A stretch of 39,187 nt of DNA. Origin: Alphaproteobacteria bacterium (GTDB taxonomy: Bacteria > Pseudomonadota > Alphaproteobacteria > Rhizobiales > Hyphomicrobiaceae). A model generated the notes under the pieces. It made no database searches and had not been told where the DNA came from. It saw only the letters and a list, made by a program, of their open reading frames with translations. The translations under genes and the position numbers were made by a program. The DNA is taken from the NCBI GenBank assembly GCA_024275435.1, contig JAJRZC010000275.1:1-39187 (forward strand), given 5' to 3'. Positions 28,007 to 39,187 of this stretch are shown here, in pieces; positions within the stretch are counted from its first letter, which is position 1; the number at the start of each line of letters is the position of its first letter.

Positions 28007-28588
28007 TTAACGATTTTTTCCAGGCACCCACAACACGTCGCTTTTGCCAGAATCATTCACGAAACGTCCGGCTACGAAAAGAAAGTCTGACAATCTATTG
28101 ATGTATTGTAGCGCAGCTTCACTTACTCTCTCATTTGGTTGATCAGCAAGCTCGGTCATTATCCGCTCTGCTCTGCGGCAGACTGTGCGAGCTAAATGCA
28201 GATACGCAGCGGCGGGGGAACCACCTGGCAGGATGAAAGACTTCAAAGGTTCCAAATGCGTGTTGAGTTCATCAATCTCGGCTTCTAGCCGGTCCACCTG
28301 GACTGTTGCTATGCGCAACGGCTCATAGCTTGGAGGTTCGTCGGTTTCGGGCACACACAAATCAGCGCCCAAATCAAAGAGGTCATTTTGGACCCGATTG
28401 AGCATGTCATCGATTTGGGGAAAGGCCTGTGATGTATGCAACCGTGCAACCCCGATTAAGGCGTTGACTTCATCAACAGTGCCGAAAGCCGCGATGCGGT
28501 TATGAAACTTTTCAACTCTTTGCCCGGTTCCCAAACCGGTTGTGCCGTCATCGCCTGTGCGAGTATAAATTTTATTCAGCTTGACCAT
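28007..28588 (-). CDS. pduO: PduO-type ATP:cob(I)alamin adenosyltransferase
   Basis: A 193-residue enzyme that makes adenosylcobalamin, a cofactor for mutases such as methylmalonyl-CoA mutase. The N-terminal ATP-binding segment is IYTRTGDDGTTGLGTGQR (about 7-24). Other conserved parts are FGTVDEVNALIG, FILPGGSPAAAYLHLARTVC and INRLSDFLFVAGR. It is the human MMAB family. In Hyphomicrobiales this gene is usually between a HIG1-type gene and etfB, as here apart from the interposed rhomboid. Confidence 0.94.
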   Translation of the reverse strand: MVKLNKIYTRTGDDGTTGLGTGQRVEKFHNRIAAFGTVDEVNALIGVARLHTSQAFPQIDDMLNRVQNDLFDLGADLCVPETDEPPSYEPLRIATVQVDRLEAEIDELNTHLEPLKSFILPGGSPAAAYLHLARTVCRRAERIMTELADQPNERVSEAALQYINRLSDFLFVAGRFVNDSGKSDVLWVPGKNR

Positions 28589-28650
28589 AATTGAGTTGTG
28601 TATCCGTTACTTTTAGTCTTCCGGGTCAATGTGACGTGTGCACTGGCTCC

Positions 28651-28839
28651 CTAGCCCGTTACGTAAATAAAGCCCATGATGACGATTAGGGCCATGAACT
28701 GTAGCCCTACGCGCCAGCGCATAAGCTTTTGGGACAGATTCGCGCTCTTGTTTGTCATCATCGAGTAAAGACCGGCAATGAGAACGAAAAGTACTGCGAT
28801 GGCTGCTAGTATCGAAAGGTAGAAAAGCACCAGATTCAT
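28651..28839 (-). CDS. HIG1-domain twin-transmembrane protein
   Basis: A 62-residue protein with two membrane helices (about 4-27 and 44-60). The connecting loop NKSANLSQKLMRWRVGLQ matches the HIG1-type pattern (Q/K-x-x-M-R-x-R-V). I chose the ATG at 28837-28839, with AAGGG 10 nt upstream. A GTG 22 codons earlier is possible but has no ribosome-binding site. Mitochondrial HIG1 proteins associate with respiratory supercomplexes; the bacterial role is inferred. It is 62 nt upstream of the PduO-type gene and divergent from envC. Confidence 0.82.
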   Translation of the reverse strand: MNLVLFYLSILAAIAVLFVLIAGLYSMMTNKSANLSQKLMRWRVGLQFMALIVIMGFIYVTG

Positions 28840-29109
28840 GCGTCGAAGCCCTTGTTGGGTTATTGTCGGACGATATCCATCATCAATTTCATTGATCTTT
28901 TGCACAGATTGGCCCGATGGGAGCAGTTTGGCAATTGCATCGCGTCATAAATTGCGTATTTTCCTTTGACTTCATTGACTTTTGGCGACATTGCAAACTT
29001 GCTGATTAGGGCTGAAAACCTCGTGTCGCCAAACTCATTTTAGATTTTTTTAGGTTCTAGAATGTCATTCTTCCGTGTAACCGCGCGTTTCATATAGAGG
29101 CTACCCGCT

Positions 29110-30534
29110 TTGAGACTGTTGGATTTTTCTGCTCTGGGGCTCTTTACTGCCTTTATTCTTGTGGGTCAGGGCACCAGCATGGCCCAGGAACTCAGCCCGG
29201 AAAAAGCAAGAGAACGGCTGAGCGCCACTGAAGGGGACCTGAAAAGCAAGCGGGATCGGGCTAAAACCCTGGAAATGGATGTGGTTCGGCTCAAAAAAGA
29301 ACGTGAGCGGATTAACTCCCGGCTGTTGGAAACCGCGGCCAGAATTCAAGAAAGCGAAGCCCGGATGACCTCAATTGAGGGCCGTCTAAGTGGCCTGGAA
29401 GCTCAAGAGCAGCTGGTGCGCGGCTCTTTGGAACAGCGCCATGAGCAGATCCTTTCACTGCTTGGATCTTTACAACGGATGGGGCGCAACCCTCCGCCAG
29501 TGATGATCACACAGCGAAAAGATGCCCTGTCGATGGTTCGCAGCGCTATGCTGCTGGCTTCTGCTTTTCCAGGATTGAAATCTCAGGCACTTGAACTCAC
29601 CTCTCGCTTGGATGAACTGGTTCGGGTCATGAGTGATATCCGTAATGAGGGCGAACAATTGCGCGCCGAGTCAAAACGTCTGAACGAAGCACAGACGCGG
29701 TTGGCTGGCTTGATGAGCGAAAAAAAGAAGTCGCTTTCCGAGCGCCAGGGGGAGCTTGCGGAAGTGCGTCTCGCGGCTGTGGAGATTTCAAAAAAGGTTA
29801 GTGGACTCAATGAGTTAATTGCTCGCCTCGATCAGAAAGTTAAAGAGAAAACAGCACTAGGCCGGCACAATGCGGAATTGGAAAATACACCGTCAACTCC
29901 GTCATCTGTAGTTCCCAATGGACAAAAAACAGGTGGTGTTGGAGGAAGTCCGGCTCCCGGCGGGGTGCTTAGTCCCGAAGGAAACGTGCCTGCGGGCGGA
30001 ACCGGATCGCCTGGGTCTGCTGGGCCTCAAGTTGCCATTCTGGCTCCATCATCTTCCAGTTTTTCCAACGCAAGCCCTGGAAGGCTTACCCCGGCCATTC
30101 CATTTCGGGAGTCGAAAGGTAAACTTCTTTTGCCGACATCGGGTAAACAGGTGCTATCTTATGGCGATAAAACGAAATATGGGGCTTCTTCCAAGGGAAT
30201 TGTTCTGCAAACTCGGCCTTCTGCCCAAATTACCTCACCGTGTGATGGTTGGGTTGTTTATGCGGGCGAATTTCGCAGTTATGGTCAACTCTTGATCATT
30301 AATGCCGGTGGCGGATATCATATTCTCCTGGCGGGTCTATCACAAATAGATGTACGACCTGGTGATTTTGTTTTAGCTGGTTCACCGGTTGGGACCATGC
30401 GGCATTCCCTGGCCCCCGGCAAACGTACGGCTCCACAAAAGGGACCCGTGCTCTACGTAGAGTTTCGCAAAAATGGCCGGCCCTTTAATCCTGACCCGTG
30501 GTGGGTCTCCGGCTCTCGAAAGGTGCAAGGATAA
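29110..30534 (+). CDS. envC: Murein hydrolase activator EnvC-like protein (degenerate LytM domain)
   Basis: A 474-residue periplasmic protein with a signal peptide (FSALGLFTAFILVGQGTSMA), a long coiled coil (about 30-250), a Gly/Pro/Ser-rich linker (about 260-335) and a C-terminal LytM/M23 fold (about 345-470). The metallopeptidase ligands are missing. The usual HxGxD is SKGIVLQ and the usual HxH near the end is LYVEFRK. That is the expected state for EnvC, which activates amidases rather than cutting murein. The start is TTG at 29110 with GAGG upstream. The stop overlaps the ctpA start as TAATG. Confidence 0.9.
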   Translation: MRLLDFSALGLFTAFILVGQGTSMAQELSPEKARERLSATEGDLKSKRDRAKTLEMDVVRLKKERERINSRLLETAARIQESEARMTSIEGRLSGLEAQEQLVRGSLEQRHEQILSLLGSLQRMGRNPPPVMITQRKDALSMVRSAMLLASAFPGLKSQALELTSRLDELVRVMSDIRNEGEQLRAESKRLNEAQTRLAGLMSEKKKSLSERQGELAEVRLAAVEISKKVSGLNELIARLDQKVKEKTALGRHNAELENTPSTPSSVVPNGQKTGGVGGSPAPGGVLSPEGNVPAGGTGSPGSAGPQVAILAPSSSSFSNASPGRLTPAIPFRESKGKLLLPTSGKQVLSYGDKTKYGASSKGIVLQTRPSAQITSPCDGWVVYAGEFRSYGQLLIINAGGGYHILLAGLSQIDVRPGDFVLAGSPVGTMRHSLAPGKRTAPQKGPVLYVEFRKNGRPFNPDPWWVSGSRKVQG

Positions 30535-31910
30535 TGCGCAAAACCGACTTCGCATTCTGGACATTCCTCTTAATGGCGGGTCTTGCCGCCGCGACCACAG
30601 TTCTTAACGTCTCTCGCACCTATTCTGCGACATCGACGGCTTCTAGTGATCTTTACCGGCAGCTCGATCTGTTTGGTGACATTCTTGAACGTGTGCGCGC
30701 GGACTATGTGGAAAAACCCGAGGACAAAAAACTTATCGAGTCGGCGATCAACGGCATGTTGACCTCATTGGACCCTCATTCGGCTTACCTTTCTGCCGAG
30801 CACTTTAAAGATATGCAGGTGCAAACTCGTGGAGAGTTCGGTGGGCTTGGAATTGAAGTGACGATGGAAAAAGGTGTCGTGAAGGTTGTTTCACCGATTG
30901 ATGGCACTCCAGCACAAAAGGCAGGCGTGATGGCCAATGACCTCATCACGCATCTTGATGGCGAATCCATTGTCGGTTTATCGCTTAACGAAGCGGTAAA
31001 AAAAATGAGGGGCCCGGTTAAGACACCAATCAACCTCACCATTGTGCGCAAGGATCATGAAGAGCCCGTTGAAATCACAATCGTTCGAGACATTATCCGG
31101 ATTAATGCGGTTAAATCTCGGGCTGAAGATGATGTTGCCTATGTTAAAGTCACCACTTTCAATGAGCAGACACACGCCAATTTGGTTCGGGCGGTTGAAC
31201 GCTTGAAAAAAGAAATCGGCAAAGACAAACTCAAAGGGTTTATCATTGACCTGCGCAACAACCCTGGGGGGCTTCTGGATCAGGCTGTTGCGGTAACGGA
31301 TGACTTCCTGGAGCGCGGTGCGATTGTTCTAACGAAAGGTCGCGACGAAGCTGAAACCCAACGCAACCAAGCGCGGCCTGGAGACATTACCGATGGCAGT
31401 AAAATCGTTGTTCTGATTAACGGCGGCTCTGCTTCGGCTTCTGAAATTGTTGCCGGCGCGCTGCAAGATCATAAGCGTGCAACGCTGGTGGGAACGCGTT
31501 CGTTTGGAAAGGGTTCTGTTCAAACAATCATTCCTCTGGGTTCCAACGGATCGGCTATTCGTCTCACGACGGCTCGTTACTACACCCCGTCGAACCGCTC
31601 GATCCAGGCCAAGGGTATTGATCCTGACATCCTGGTGGAACAAGAGCTGCCTGAAGATCTCAAGGCCAAGATGAAGAAGATTAAGACTCGTGGTGAAGCT
31701 GGTCTTCGCGGTCACTTGAAGAATGATACGACAAACAAAGAAGAGTCGGGATCTTCAGCCTATGTTCCAGAAGATGCGGCCAAGGATACGCAGCTTCAAT
31801 ATGCGCTTAATCTGCTGCGCGGCAATATTTCAAAGCTACCGGCCACGCAACCCGTCCAACCTCGCAAGAGCGAGAAAAAAGACAAATCTGCTGATGAAAA
31901 GAACAAATAA
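30534..31910 (+). CDS. ctpA: Carboxyl-terminal processing protease CtpA (S41)
   Basis: A 458-residue periplasmic serine protease with an N-terminal anchor or signal (about 7-24), a PDZ domain (about 100-170, with GGLGIEVTMEKGVVKVV) and an S41 catalytic domain. The catalytic dyad is Ser301 in GGSASASEI and Lys326 in FGKGSVQ. The C-terminal 70 residues are charged and disordered. The ATG at 30534 overlaps the envC stop and has AAGG upstream. Such proteases trim or degrade envelope proteins, including murein hydrolases, so pairing with envC fits cell-wall maintenance. A terminator follows. Confidence 0.96.
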   Translation: MRKTDFAFWTFLLMAGLAAATTVLNVSRTYSATSTASSDLYRQLDLFGDILERVRADYVEKPEDKKLIESAINGMLTSLDPHSAYLSAEHFKDMQVQTRGEFGGLGIEVTMEKGVVKVVSPIDGTPAQKAGVMANDLITHLDGESIVGLSLNEAVKKMRGPVKTPINLTIVRKDHEEPVEITIVRDIIRINAVKSRAEDDVAYVKVTTFNEQTHANLVRAVERLKKEIGKDKLKGFIIDLRNNPGGLLDQAVAVTDDFLERGAIVLTKGRDEAETQRNQARPGDITDGSKIVVLINGGSASASEIVAGALQDHKRATLVGTRSFGKGSVQTIIPLGSNGSAIRLTTARYYTPSNRSIQAKGIDPDILVEQELPEDLKAKMKKIKTRGEAGLRGHLKNDTTNKEESGSSAYVPEDAAKDTQLQYALNLLRGNISKLPATQPVQPRKSEKKDKSADEKNK

Positions 31911-31961
31911 ATTAATTGGCAGAGGCCGGCTTTGAAAAGAATTCCGGTATGACAATATCTC

Positions 31962-31998
31962 AAAAGCTCCGCGGTGTGATGCCACGGGGCTTTTGTTT
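31962..31998 (+). terminator. Rho-independent terminator between ctpA and rppH
   Basis: AAAAGCTCCGCGG pairs with CCACGGGGCTTTT (13 positions, one mismatch and one G-U), with a 7-nt loop, followed by G and four T. It lies 50 nt after the ctpA stop and 107 nt before the rppH start, so rppH should have its own promoter. Confidence 0.85.
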
Positions 31999-32104
31999 TG
32001 ATGGTGACGGATCACATGTATTCCTGGACACTCGTATTGATCGAGGGGCTAGGCATTCCCGAACCTGGGTAGCGGGAAAAATCTATTGGCGCAGGATTTC
32101 GAAG

Positions 32105-32629
32105 ATGGGAAAAGAATTAGGATACCGTCCGTGTGTCGGGATCATGTTGCTAGACCGCCAAAACAGAGTGTGGATTGGTCGTCGCATTGACCGGGCCAAG
32201 TTTGGTGAGTCCGGTGCTCGTGACTATAGCGACGGGCACTGGTGGCAGATGCCGCAAGGTGGCATTGATGGAGATGAAACACCAAAAGCCGCTGCCCGCC
32301 GTGAGCTTTTTGAGGAAACAGGGATTCGGGATGGGCGCGTTGAAATTCTTGGAAAATCCCGCGATTGGCTGACTTATGATCTTCCCGAGGAGCTGATTGG
32401 GAAAATCTGGGGTGGGCGCTTTCGGGGACAAAAGCAGATTTGGTTCGCGATGCGGTTTCTTGGAGAAGACAGCGAATTCGATATTGGGGCGAGGGACGGC
32501 GTCAAGACAGAGTTCGATGCCTGGCGATGGGCACCTGTTTCAGAGCTTGTGGATGTGGTGGTACCGTTCAAGCGAAAACTATATGAAACCGTTTTGGACG
32601 AATTCCGGCAATTCATTGAACCAGTGTAG
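32105..32629 (+). CDS. rppH: RNA pyrophosphohydrolase RppH (Nudix)
   Basis: A 174-residue enzyme that removes pyrophosphate from the 5' end of mRNA and triggers RNase E-dependent decay. The start of the domain is YRPCVGIMLLDRQNRVWIGR. A complete Nudix box runs from Gly52 to Ile74, containing GGIDGDE...RRELFEETGI. FRGQKQIWFAMRF follows. The ATG at 32105 has AGGA 8 nt upstream; the open frame reaches back to 31916 but crosses the terminator, so the extension is not real. It is convergent with atpC. In relatives a divergent polysaccharide deacetylase gene lies between ctpA and rppH; it is absent here. Confidence 0.94.
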   Translation: MGKELGYRPCVGIMLLDRQNRVWIGRRIDRAKFGESGARDYSDGHWWQMPQGGIDGDETPKAAARRELFEETGIRDGRVEILGKSRDWLTYDLPEELIGKIWGGRFRGQKQIWFAMRFLGEDSEFDIGARDGVKTEFDAWRWAPVSELVDVVVPFKRKLYETVLDEFRQFIEPV

Positions 32630-32697
32630 CTTTAGAGCGTACGCAGGCCAGCTGCCTAGAACCTCAGCATGACCAAAGACAGTTTCAGGAAATGATT

Positions 32698-33096
32698 TTA
32701 CGCGGCCTCGCCGCGAAGCGCTTTCAGTTCTTCGATGGCACGGTAAATGTGCCTTAGAGCTTCATCGTCGCCGCCTTCTTCGAGTGCTTTTTCAGCGGCG
32801 TCGAGGTCACTCTTGAGTTGGCGCGGGTCAATCTCGTCGGTCATAAATGCGCGTTCGGCGAGAACTATCAGGCTTTCGGATGTAACTTCGGCAAAGCCAG
32901 AGTGGACAAAAATACCCTTTATGCCCTCAGATGAGGTGACGTGAATGACACCGGGGCGAAGTGTTGTGATTACCGGCGCGTGACCCTCAAAAACTGTGAA
33001 GTCCCCTTCGGAACCAGGGACAAGGACCTGCTCGACATCCATGGAAAGCATAATGCTTTCGGGAGTGACGAGTTCGAATTTAAAGGTTCCTGCCAT
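32698..33096 (-). CDS. atpC: F1 ATP synthase epsilon subunit
   Basis: A 132-residue subunit of the F1 central stalk. It has the N-terminal beta-sandwich (FKFELVTPESIMLSMDVEQV and GDFTVFEGHAPVITTLRPG) and the C-terminal helical hairpin (EKALEEGGDDEALRHIYRAIEEL). The ATG at 33094-33096 matches the usual alphaproteobacterial start MAGTFKFEL with AGGA 10 nt upstream; the frame is open 12 codons further. Last gene of atpHAGDC. Confidence 0.93.
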   Translation of the reverse strand: MAGTFKFELVTPESIMLSMDVEQVLVPGSEGDFTVFEGHAPVITTLRPGVIHVTSSEGIKGIFVHSGFAEVTSESLIVLAERAFMTDEIDPRQLKSDLDAAEKALEEGGDDEALRHIYRAIEELKALRGEAA

Positions 33097-33174
33097 TGCG
33101 TCGAATTCCTGCTGAAACTTGGTTTCGGGCACCGAAAAAAATGGCTAGGCGCCCGAGCTAAGAGGGTTACTTGA

Positions 33175-35524
<2,350 letters not shown>

Positions 35525-35586
35525 TTGAGCATCCTAATCCGATATTTCAGACCGTGTGACCGGCCGTTCGTTAAATGCGGAGGGCT

Positions 35587-37119
<1,533 letters not shown>

Positions 37120-37258
37120 CGAAAGTCCTTTTGTTTCATCGTGTTGCTGCCCTTTATGACACCTTTTAACAGGAAGTGCTGTGAGGGCGTGGAATTGGGT
37201 GTTTCGTGTTGGTAATACTTTGGCTACCGGGGCACCCCTGCTCCGATCGCCTTAGAGT

Positions 37259-37819
37259 TCAACTGCTGGTTTTGAGCCCCATTTTCATGTTGTTGAGTTT
37301 GGTTCTCAAAGATGAATCGACCATACGGCTTCCAAACTTGACAATAAGTCCGCCTAGAATTTCGGGTTCGACGGTTGTGTCGAGATCCACATCTTTGCCA
37401 ATGGCTGATTTTAGAGTTTCCTTGAGGCTCGCAATTTGCGCCTCGCTCAAGGGAATTGCGCTGGTTACCTGGGCGGTGATCTCACCACGAGCATCGGCGC
37501 TTAAAGCCTTGAATGCTTTGATAATATCTGTGGCCGCAGACAAGCGTCGGTTTTTTGCAATGAGCAAGAAGAAATTTGAAGCCAAGCCACCAATGTCTGT
37601 GGTTTTCAGGACGGCTTGCAGGGCCTTTTGTTGCTCATCAGACGAAAAGACCGGGCTCTTCACCAGGCGTTTAAAATCGTCGCTGGCCTCATAAATGGCC
37701 TGGAATGTATCGAGATCCGATTCTACCTTGGCGAGTTCGCCTTGTTCATTGGCAAGCCCGAAAAGTGCTCCGGCGTAACGGCCGGGCATGCTGGCCATGA
37801 TAGAGTCTGCTGTTGCCAC
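37259..37819 (-). CDS. atpH: F1 ATP synthase delta subunit
   Basis: A 186-residue peripheral-stalk subunit that links F1 to Fo. It begins with the helical domain MASMPGRYAGALFGLANEQG and ends GGLIVKFGSRMVDSSLRTKL. The start chosen is GTG at 37817-37819, with GAGAG 8 nt upstream, giving exactly the usual alphaproteobacterial length. An ATG five codons earlier is the alternative. It is the first gene of atpHAGDC; the Fo genes are elsewhere, as is normal for this class. Confidence 0.93.
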   Translation of the reverse strand: MATADSIMASMPGRYAGALFGLANEQGELAKVESDLDTFQAIYEASDDFKRLVKSPVFSSDEQQKALQAVLKTTDIGGLASNFFLLIAKNRRLSAATDIIKAFKALSADARGEITAQVTSAIPLSEAQIASLKETLKSAIGKDVDLDTTVEPEILGGLIVKFGSRMVDSSLRTKLNNMKMGLKTSS

Positions 37820-38407
37820 GTCGTATGCTCTCATCTGCCCGATTGGGCGAGTAAAAAACGATTAAAGCCCGTAAGGGCCATGCGGACATGAATACACCGC
37901 GCAAGGCTTCCGGACAGTCCCTAATAAACTGCCTTCGCCTCCCACGATGGGAAAGACTTACCCGTTTCGGGATGATTGCGACCGCGAAGCGATCAATTCT
38001 TCGTAACGAGCTTCAGGCGTGATCTAGCATGTGATTGTCTGCGCCACAACGGGTTGTGAACCTTCAGATTGGTGCTTTTTTGCCGCAACTGGTTTCAACA
38101 ATCAAATCTGGAGCCGTGGGCAAGGCTCACTTCTCGTTTTTTTCGGCTGTATCAGATGACGGAACTCATACCAATAGGCACCTTTTTAATTCTTTTTGTC
38201 AGCATACTGATTTGAGGTTCTACGCACTGAAAGGGCGCAAGATCCAGCTTAAATTGCTTACATGAACGTCAGTTAAACTGTTCCTTCAGAGGGGGTTCAG
38301 GGCGGAAATGGCTAAGTGGCGACATCACACGCTTGATGTGTGGGCCTCAGTTAAGGGCTCGAAACAAATGACCGGAGAAAATATCCGGCCTGAAGGGGAT
38401 CACAGCC
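37820..38407. other. Intergenic region between atpH and the Arg-rich protein gene
   Basis: About 590 bp divergent region. It must contain the promoters for atpHAGDC and for the downstream gene. A plus-strand frame at 38035-38265 has no ribosome-binding site or family and is not called. Visible dyads are GCCC-gatt-GGGC near 37838 just before atpH, CAGTT-A-AACTG (38270-38280), ACATCA/TGATGT (38322-38339) and CCGGA/TCCGG (38372-38388). The last two are in the leader of the Arg-rich gene. Confidence 0.5.
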
Positions 38408-39022
38408 ATGACCAACAAAATCAAAATTACGAGCTTGATGATTGGTGCCGCCATCGTTTCTTTGAGCGTGGTGCCACTGACCACAGCTGCAAACGCAGGT
38501 GGCGCTTACAATCATGGAAGAGCCGCTCTCAAACAGGATGTTCAAGGCGTAAATTCAGCCAGGATCAACCATAACGCTGCAAGCCGCGCTGAGAGACAAG
38601 CAAAGCGCCGAGCAGCAAAGAAAAAAGAGCTTGCTGCAAAGACCAAGCGCCAATCAAAAGCAACTCGAAAAGCTCAACGTCGTATGGCGAATGCTGAAAG
38701 ACGTGCCGATCGTCGAAGTCTTACGAGAGCCGAGAGGCGTGCTGAACGACGCATGGCAAACGCCGAAAGACGCGCTGACCGGCGTCGTTTCAGACGCTCC
38801 ATGAGGCAAGCAGACCGTCGTCAACGTATGGCTGCAGAACGAAGAGCGGAGCGTCGTTGGGCTCGGGCTGAGCGTCGCGCTGATCGCCGCTATAGCCAAC
38901 GTTCGTATCCTCATACGCAACGGAGCCGTAAGCGCAATCGGATCGGACCAGCTGCTGTTGCTATTGGTGCGGGTATTGTCGCCCTGGCCATTCTGGCGGC
39001 TAGCTCAAGAAAAGGACACTAA
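38408..39022 (+). CDS. Secreted Arg-rich repeat protein with a C-terminal hydrophobic helix
   Basis: A 204-residue protein I cannot assign to a family. It has a good signal peptide (LMIGAAIVSLSVVPLTTAANA, cleavage about residue 30) and a basic linker. Residues 91-161 contain about 31 arginines among 71, built from an AERRADRR-type unit; RRMANAERRADRR occurs at 91-103 and 114-126, and a variant, RRWARAERRADRR, at 149-161. A hydrophobic C-terminal helix (about 180-198) ends in SSRKGH. GAAGGGG lies 8 nt before the ATG and a strong terminator follows. The two exact protein repeats differ at 10 of 13 codons, all synonymously, so the protein sequence appears selected. Binding to envelope polyanions is only an inference. 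Confidence 0.85.
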   Translation: MTNKIKITSLMIGAAIVSLSVVPLTTAANAGGAYNHGRAALKQDVQGVNSARINHNAASRAERQAKRRAAKKKELAAKTKRQSKATRKAQRRMANAERRADRRSLTRAERRAERRMANAERRADRRRFRRSMRQADRRQRMAAERRAERRWARAERRADRRYSQRSYPHTQRSRKRNRIGPAAVAIGAGIVALAILAASSRKGH

Positions 39023-39074
39023 ACCTCTTATCCATTTGCAGCTTCCTCCCATGCCCTTATAGGCTGCATATATT

Positions 39075-39112
39075 GACCGGATCTGCGCGAAAGCAGGTCC
39101 GGTCTTTTTTTT
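39075..39112 (+). terminator. Rho-independent terminator of the Arg-rich protein gene
   Basis: GACCGGATCTGC / GCAGGTCCGGTC, 12 bp with one G-U pair, 6-nt loop (gcgaaa), followed by eight T. It is 53 nt after the stop codon. Confidence 0.95.
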
Positions 39113-39162
39113 GGATTTCTCGATTCACGCGCTCGCGAGAGTGCTCGCACGATCTCGAACAT
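39105..39162 (+). repeat. Dispersed T-tract repeat, copy D
   Basis: The T8 of the preceding terminator runs directly into GGATTTCTCGATTCACGCGC, then CTCGCGAG, GCTCGCACGATCTCGAACAT and a G-rich end. It shares GATTCACGCGCTCGC with copies A and B and TCGCACGATCTC with copy A. It lies about 23 kb from the other copies. Confidence 0.65.
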
Positions 39163-39187
39163 CAGTGACGGGGGTACGGCGCCGCTG

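Noticed and set aside
29110-30534. EnvC as an active M23 peptidase
   Set aside because: The metal-binding His and Asp residues of M23 are replaced, so an activator role fits better.
31916-32104. 63-codon N-terminal extension of RppH
   Set aside because: It crosses a strong terminator and lies outside the conserved RppH length; the ATG at 32105 has a better ribosome-binding site.
38035-38265. 76-codon open frame upstream of the Arg-rich gene
   Set aside because: No ribosome-binding site and no recognisable family; it probably overlaps promoter sequence of the flanking genes.

Overview
This window looks like chromosome from an alphaproteobacterium of the Hyphomicrobiales (Rhizobiales) type, with roughly 50% GC. 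The evidence is gene order. The blocks htpX-rsmB, tsaD-gpsA divergent from hemC-hemD-mitofilin-hemY, HIG1-type protein/PduO/etfB-etfA/3-hydroxyacyl-CoA dehydrogenase, envC-ctpA with rppH, and an F1-only atpHAGDC operon are all typical of that order. I cannot assign a genus. The moderate GC and a TonB-dependent receptor would suit a marine member, but that is a guess.

Layout. 1-2.0 kb: rsmB (5' part only) and htpX on the minus strand, with an SDHAF4-like (DUF1674) gene on the plus strand. 2.5-3.7 kb: an orphan TadG-like von Willebrand protein, ending at a perfect 12-bp hairpin. 3.9-9.3 kb, minus strand: acs, a DUF1761 membrane protein, an EVE-domain protein with a lysine-rich tail, gpsA and tsaD. 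9.5-15.2 kb, plus strand: hemC, hemD, a mitofilin/Mic60-like protein and hemY, followed by tRNA-Thr(CGT). 15.46-16.37 kb: a repeat-rich gap with no convincing gene. It holds a 74-bp tandem duplication that looks like a tRNA 3' end, then three copies of a T-tract-linked repeat. 16.4-21.9 kb: a TonB-dependent receptor (minus) divergent from a small exported Cys protein, exbB, exbD and tonB (plus). 21.9-24.1 kb: an SDR oxidoreductase, an Omp25/RopB-like barrel and a possible 57-residue ORF. 24.1-28.9 kb, minus strand: HIG1-type protein, PduO-type adenosyltransferase, rhomboid protease, etfB, etfA and a 3-hydroxyacyl-CoA dehydrogenase. 29.1-32.6 kb, plus strand: envC, ctpA, a terminator, then rppH. 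32.7-37.8 kb, minus strand: atpHAGDC. 38.4-39.0 kb: an arginine-repeat secreted protein ending in a strong terminator, onto which a fourth copy of the dispersed repeat is joined.

Most of the window is core housekeeping: haem and tRNA modification, central metabolism, ATP synthesis and envelope maintenance. Several genes have mitochondrial counterparts (Mic60, HIG1, SDHAF4, ETF, F1). The least explained elements are the Arg-rich repeat protein at the right end, the dispersed repeat family, the tRNA-like tandem repeat downstream of tRNA-Thr, and the lysine-rich tail on the EVE protein. I found no CRISPR array, insertion sequence or prophage. No gene for a recognisable new defence or biosynthetic system is evident.
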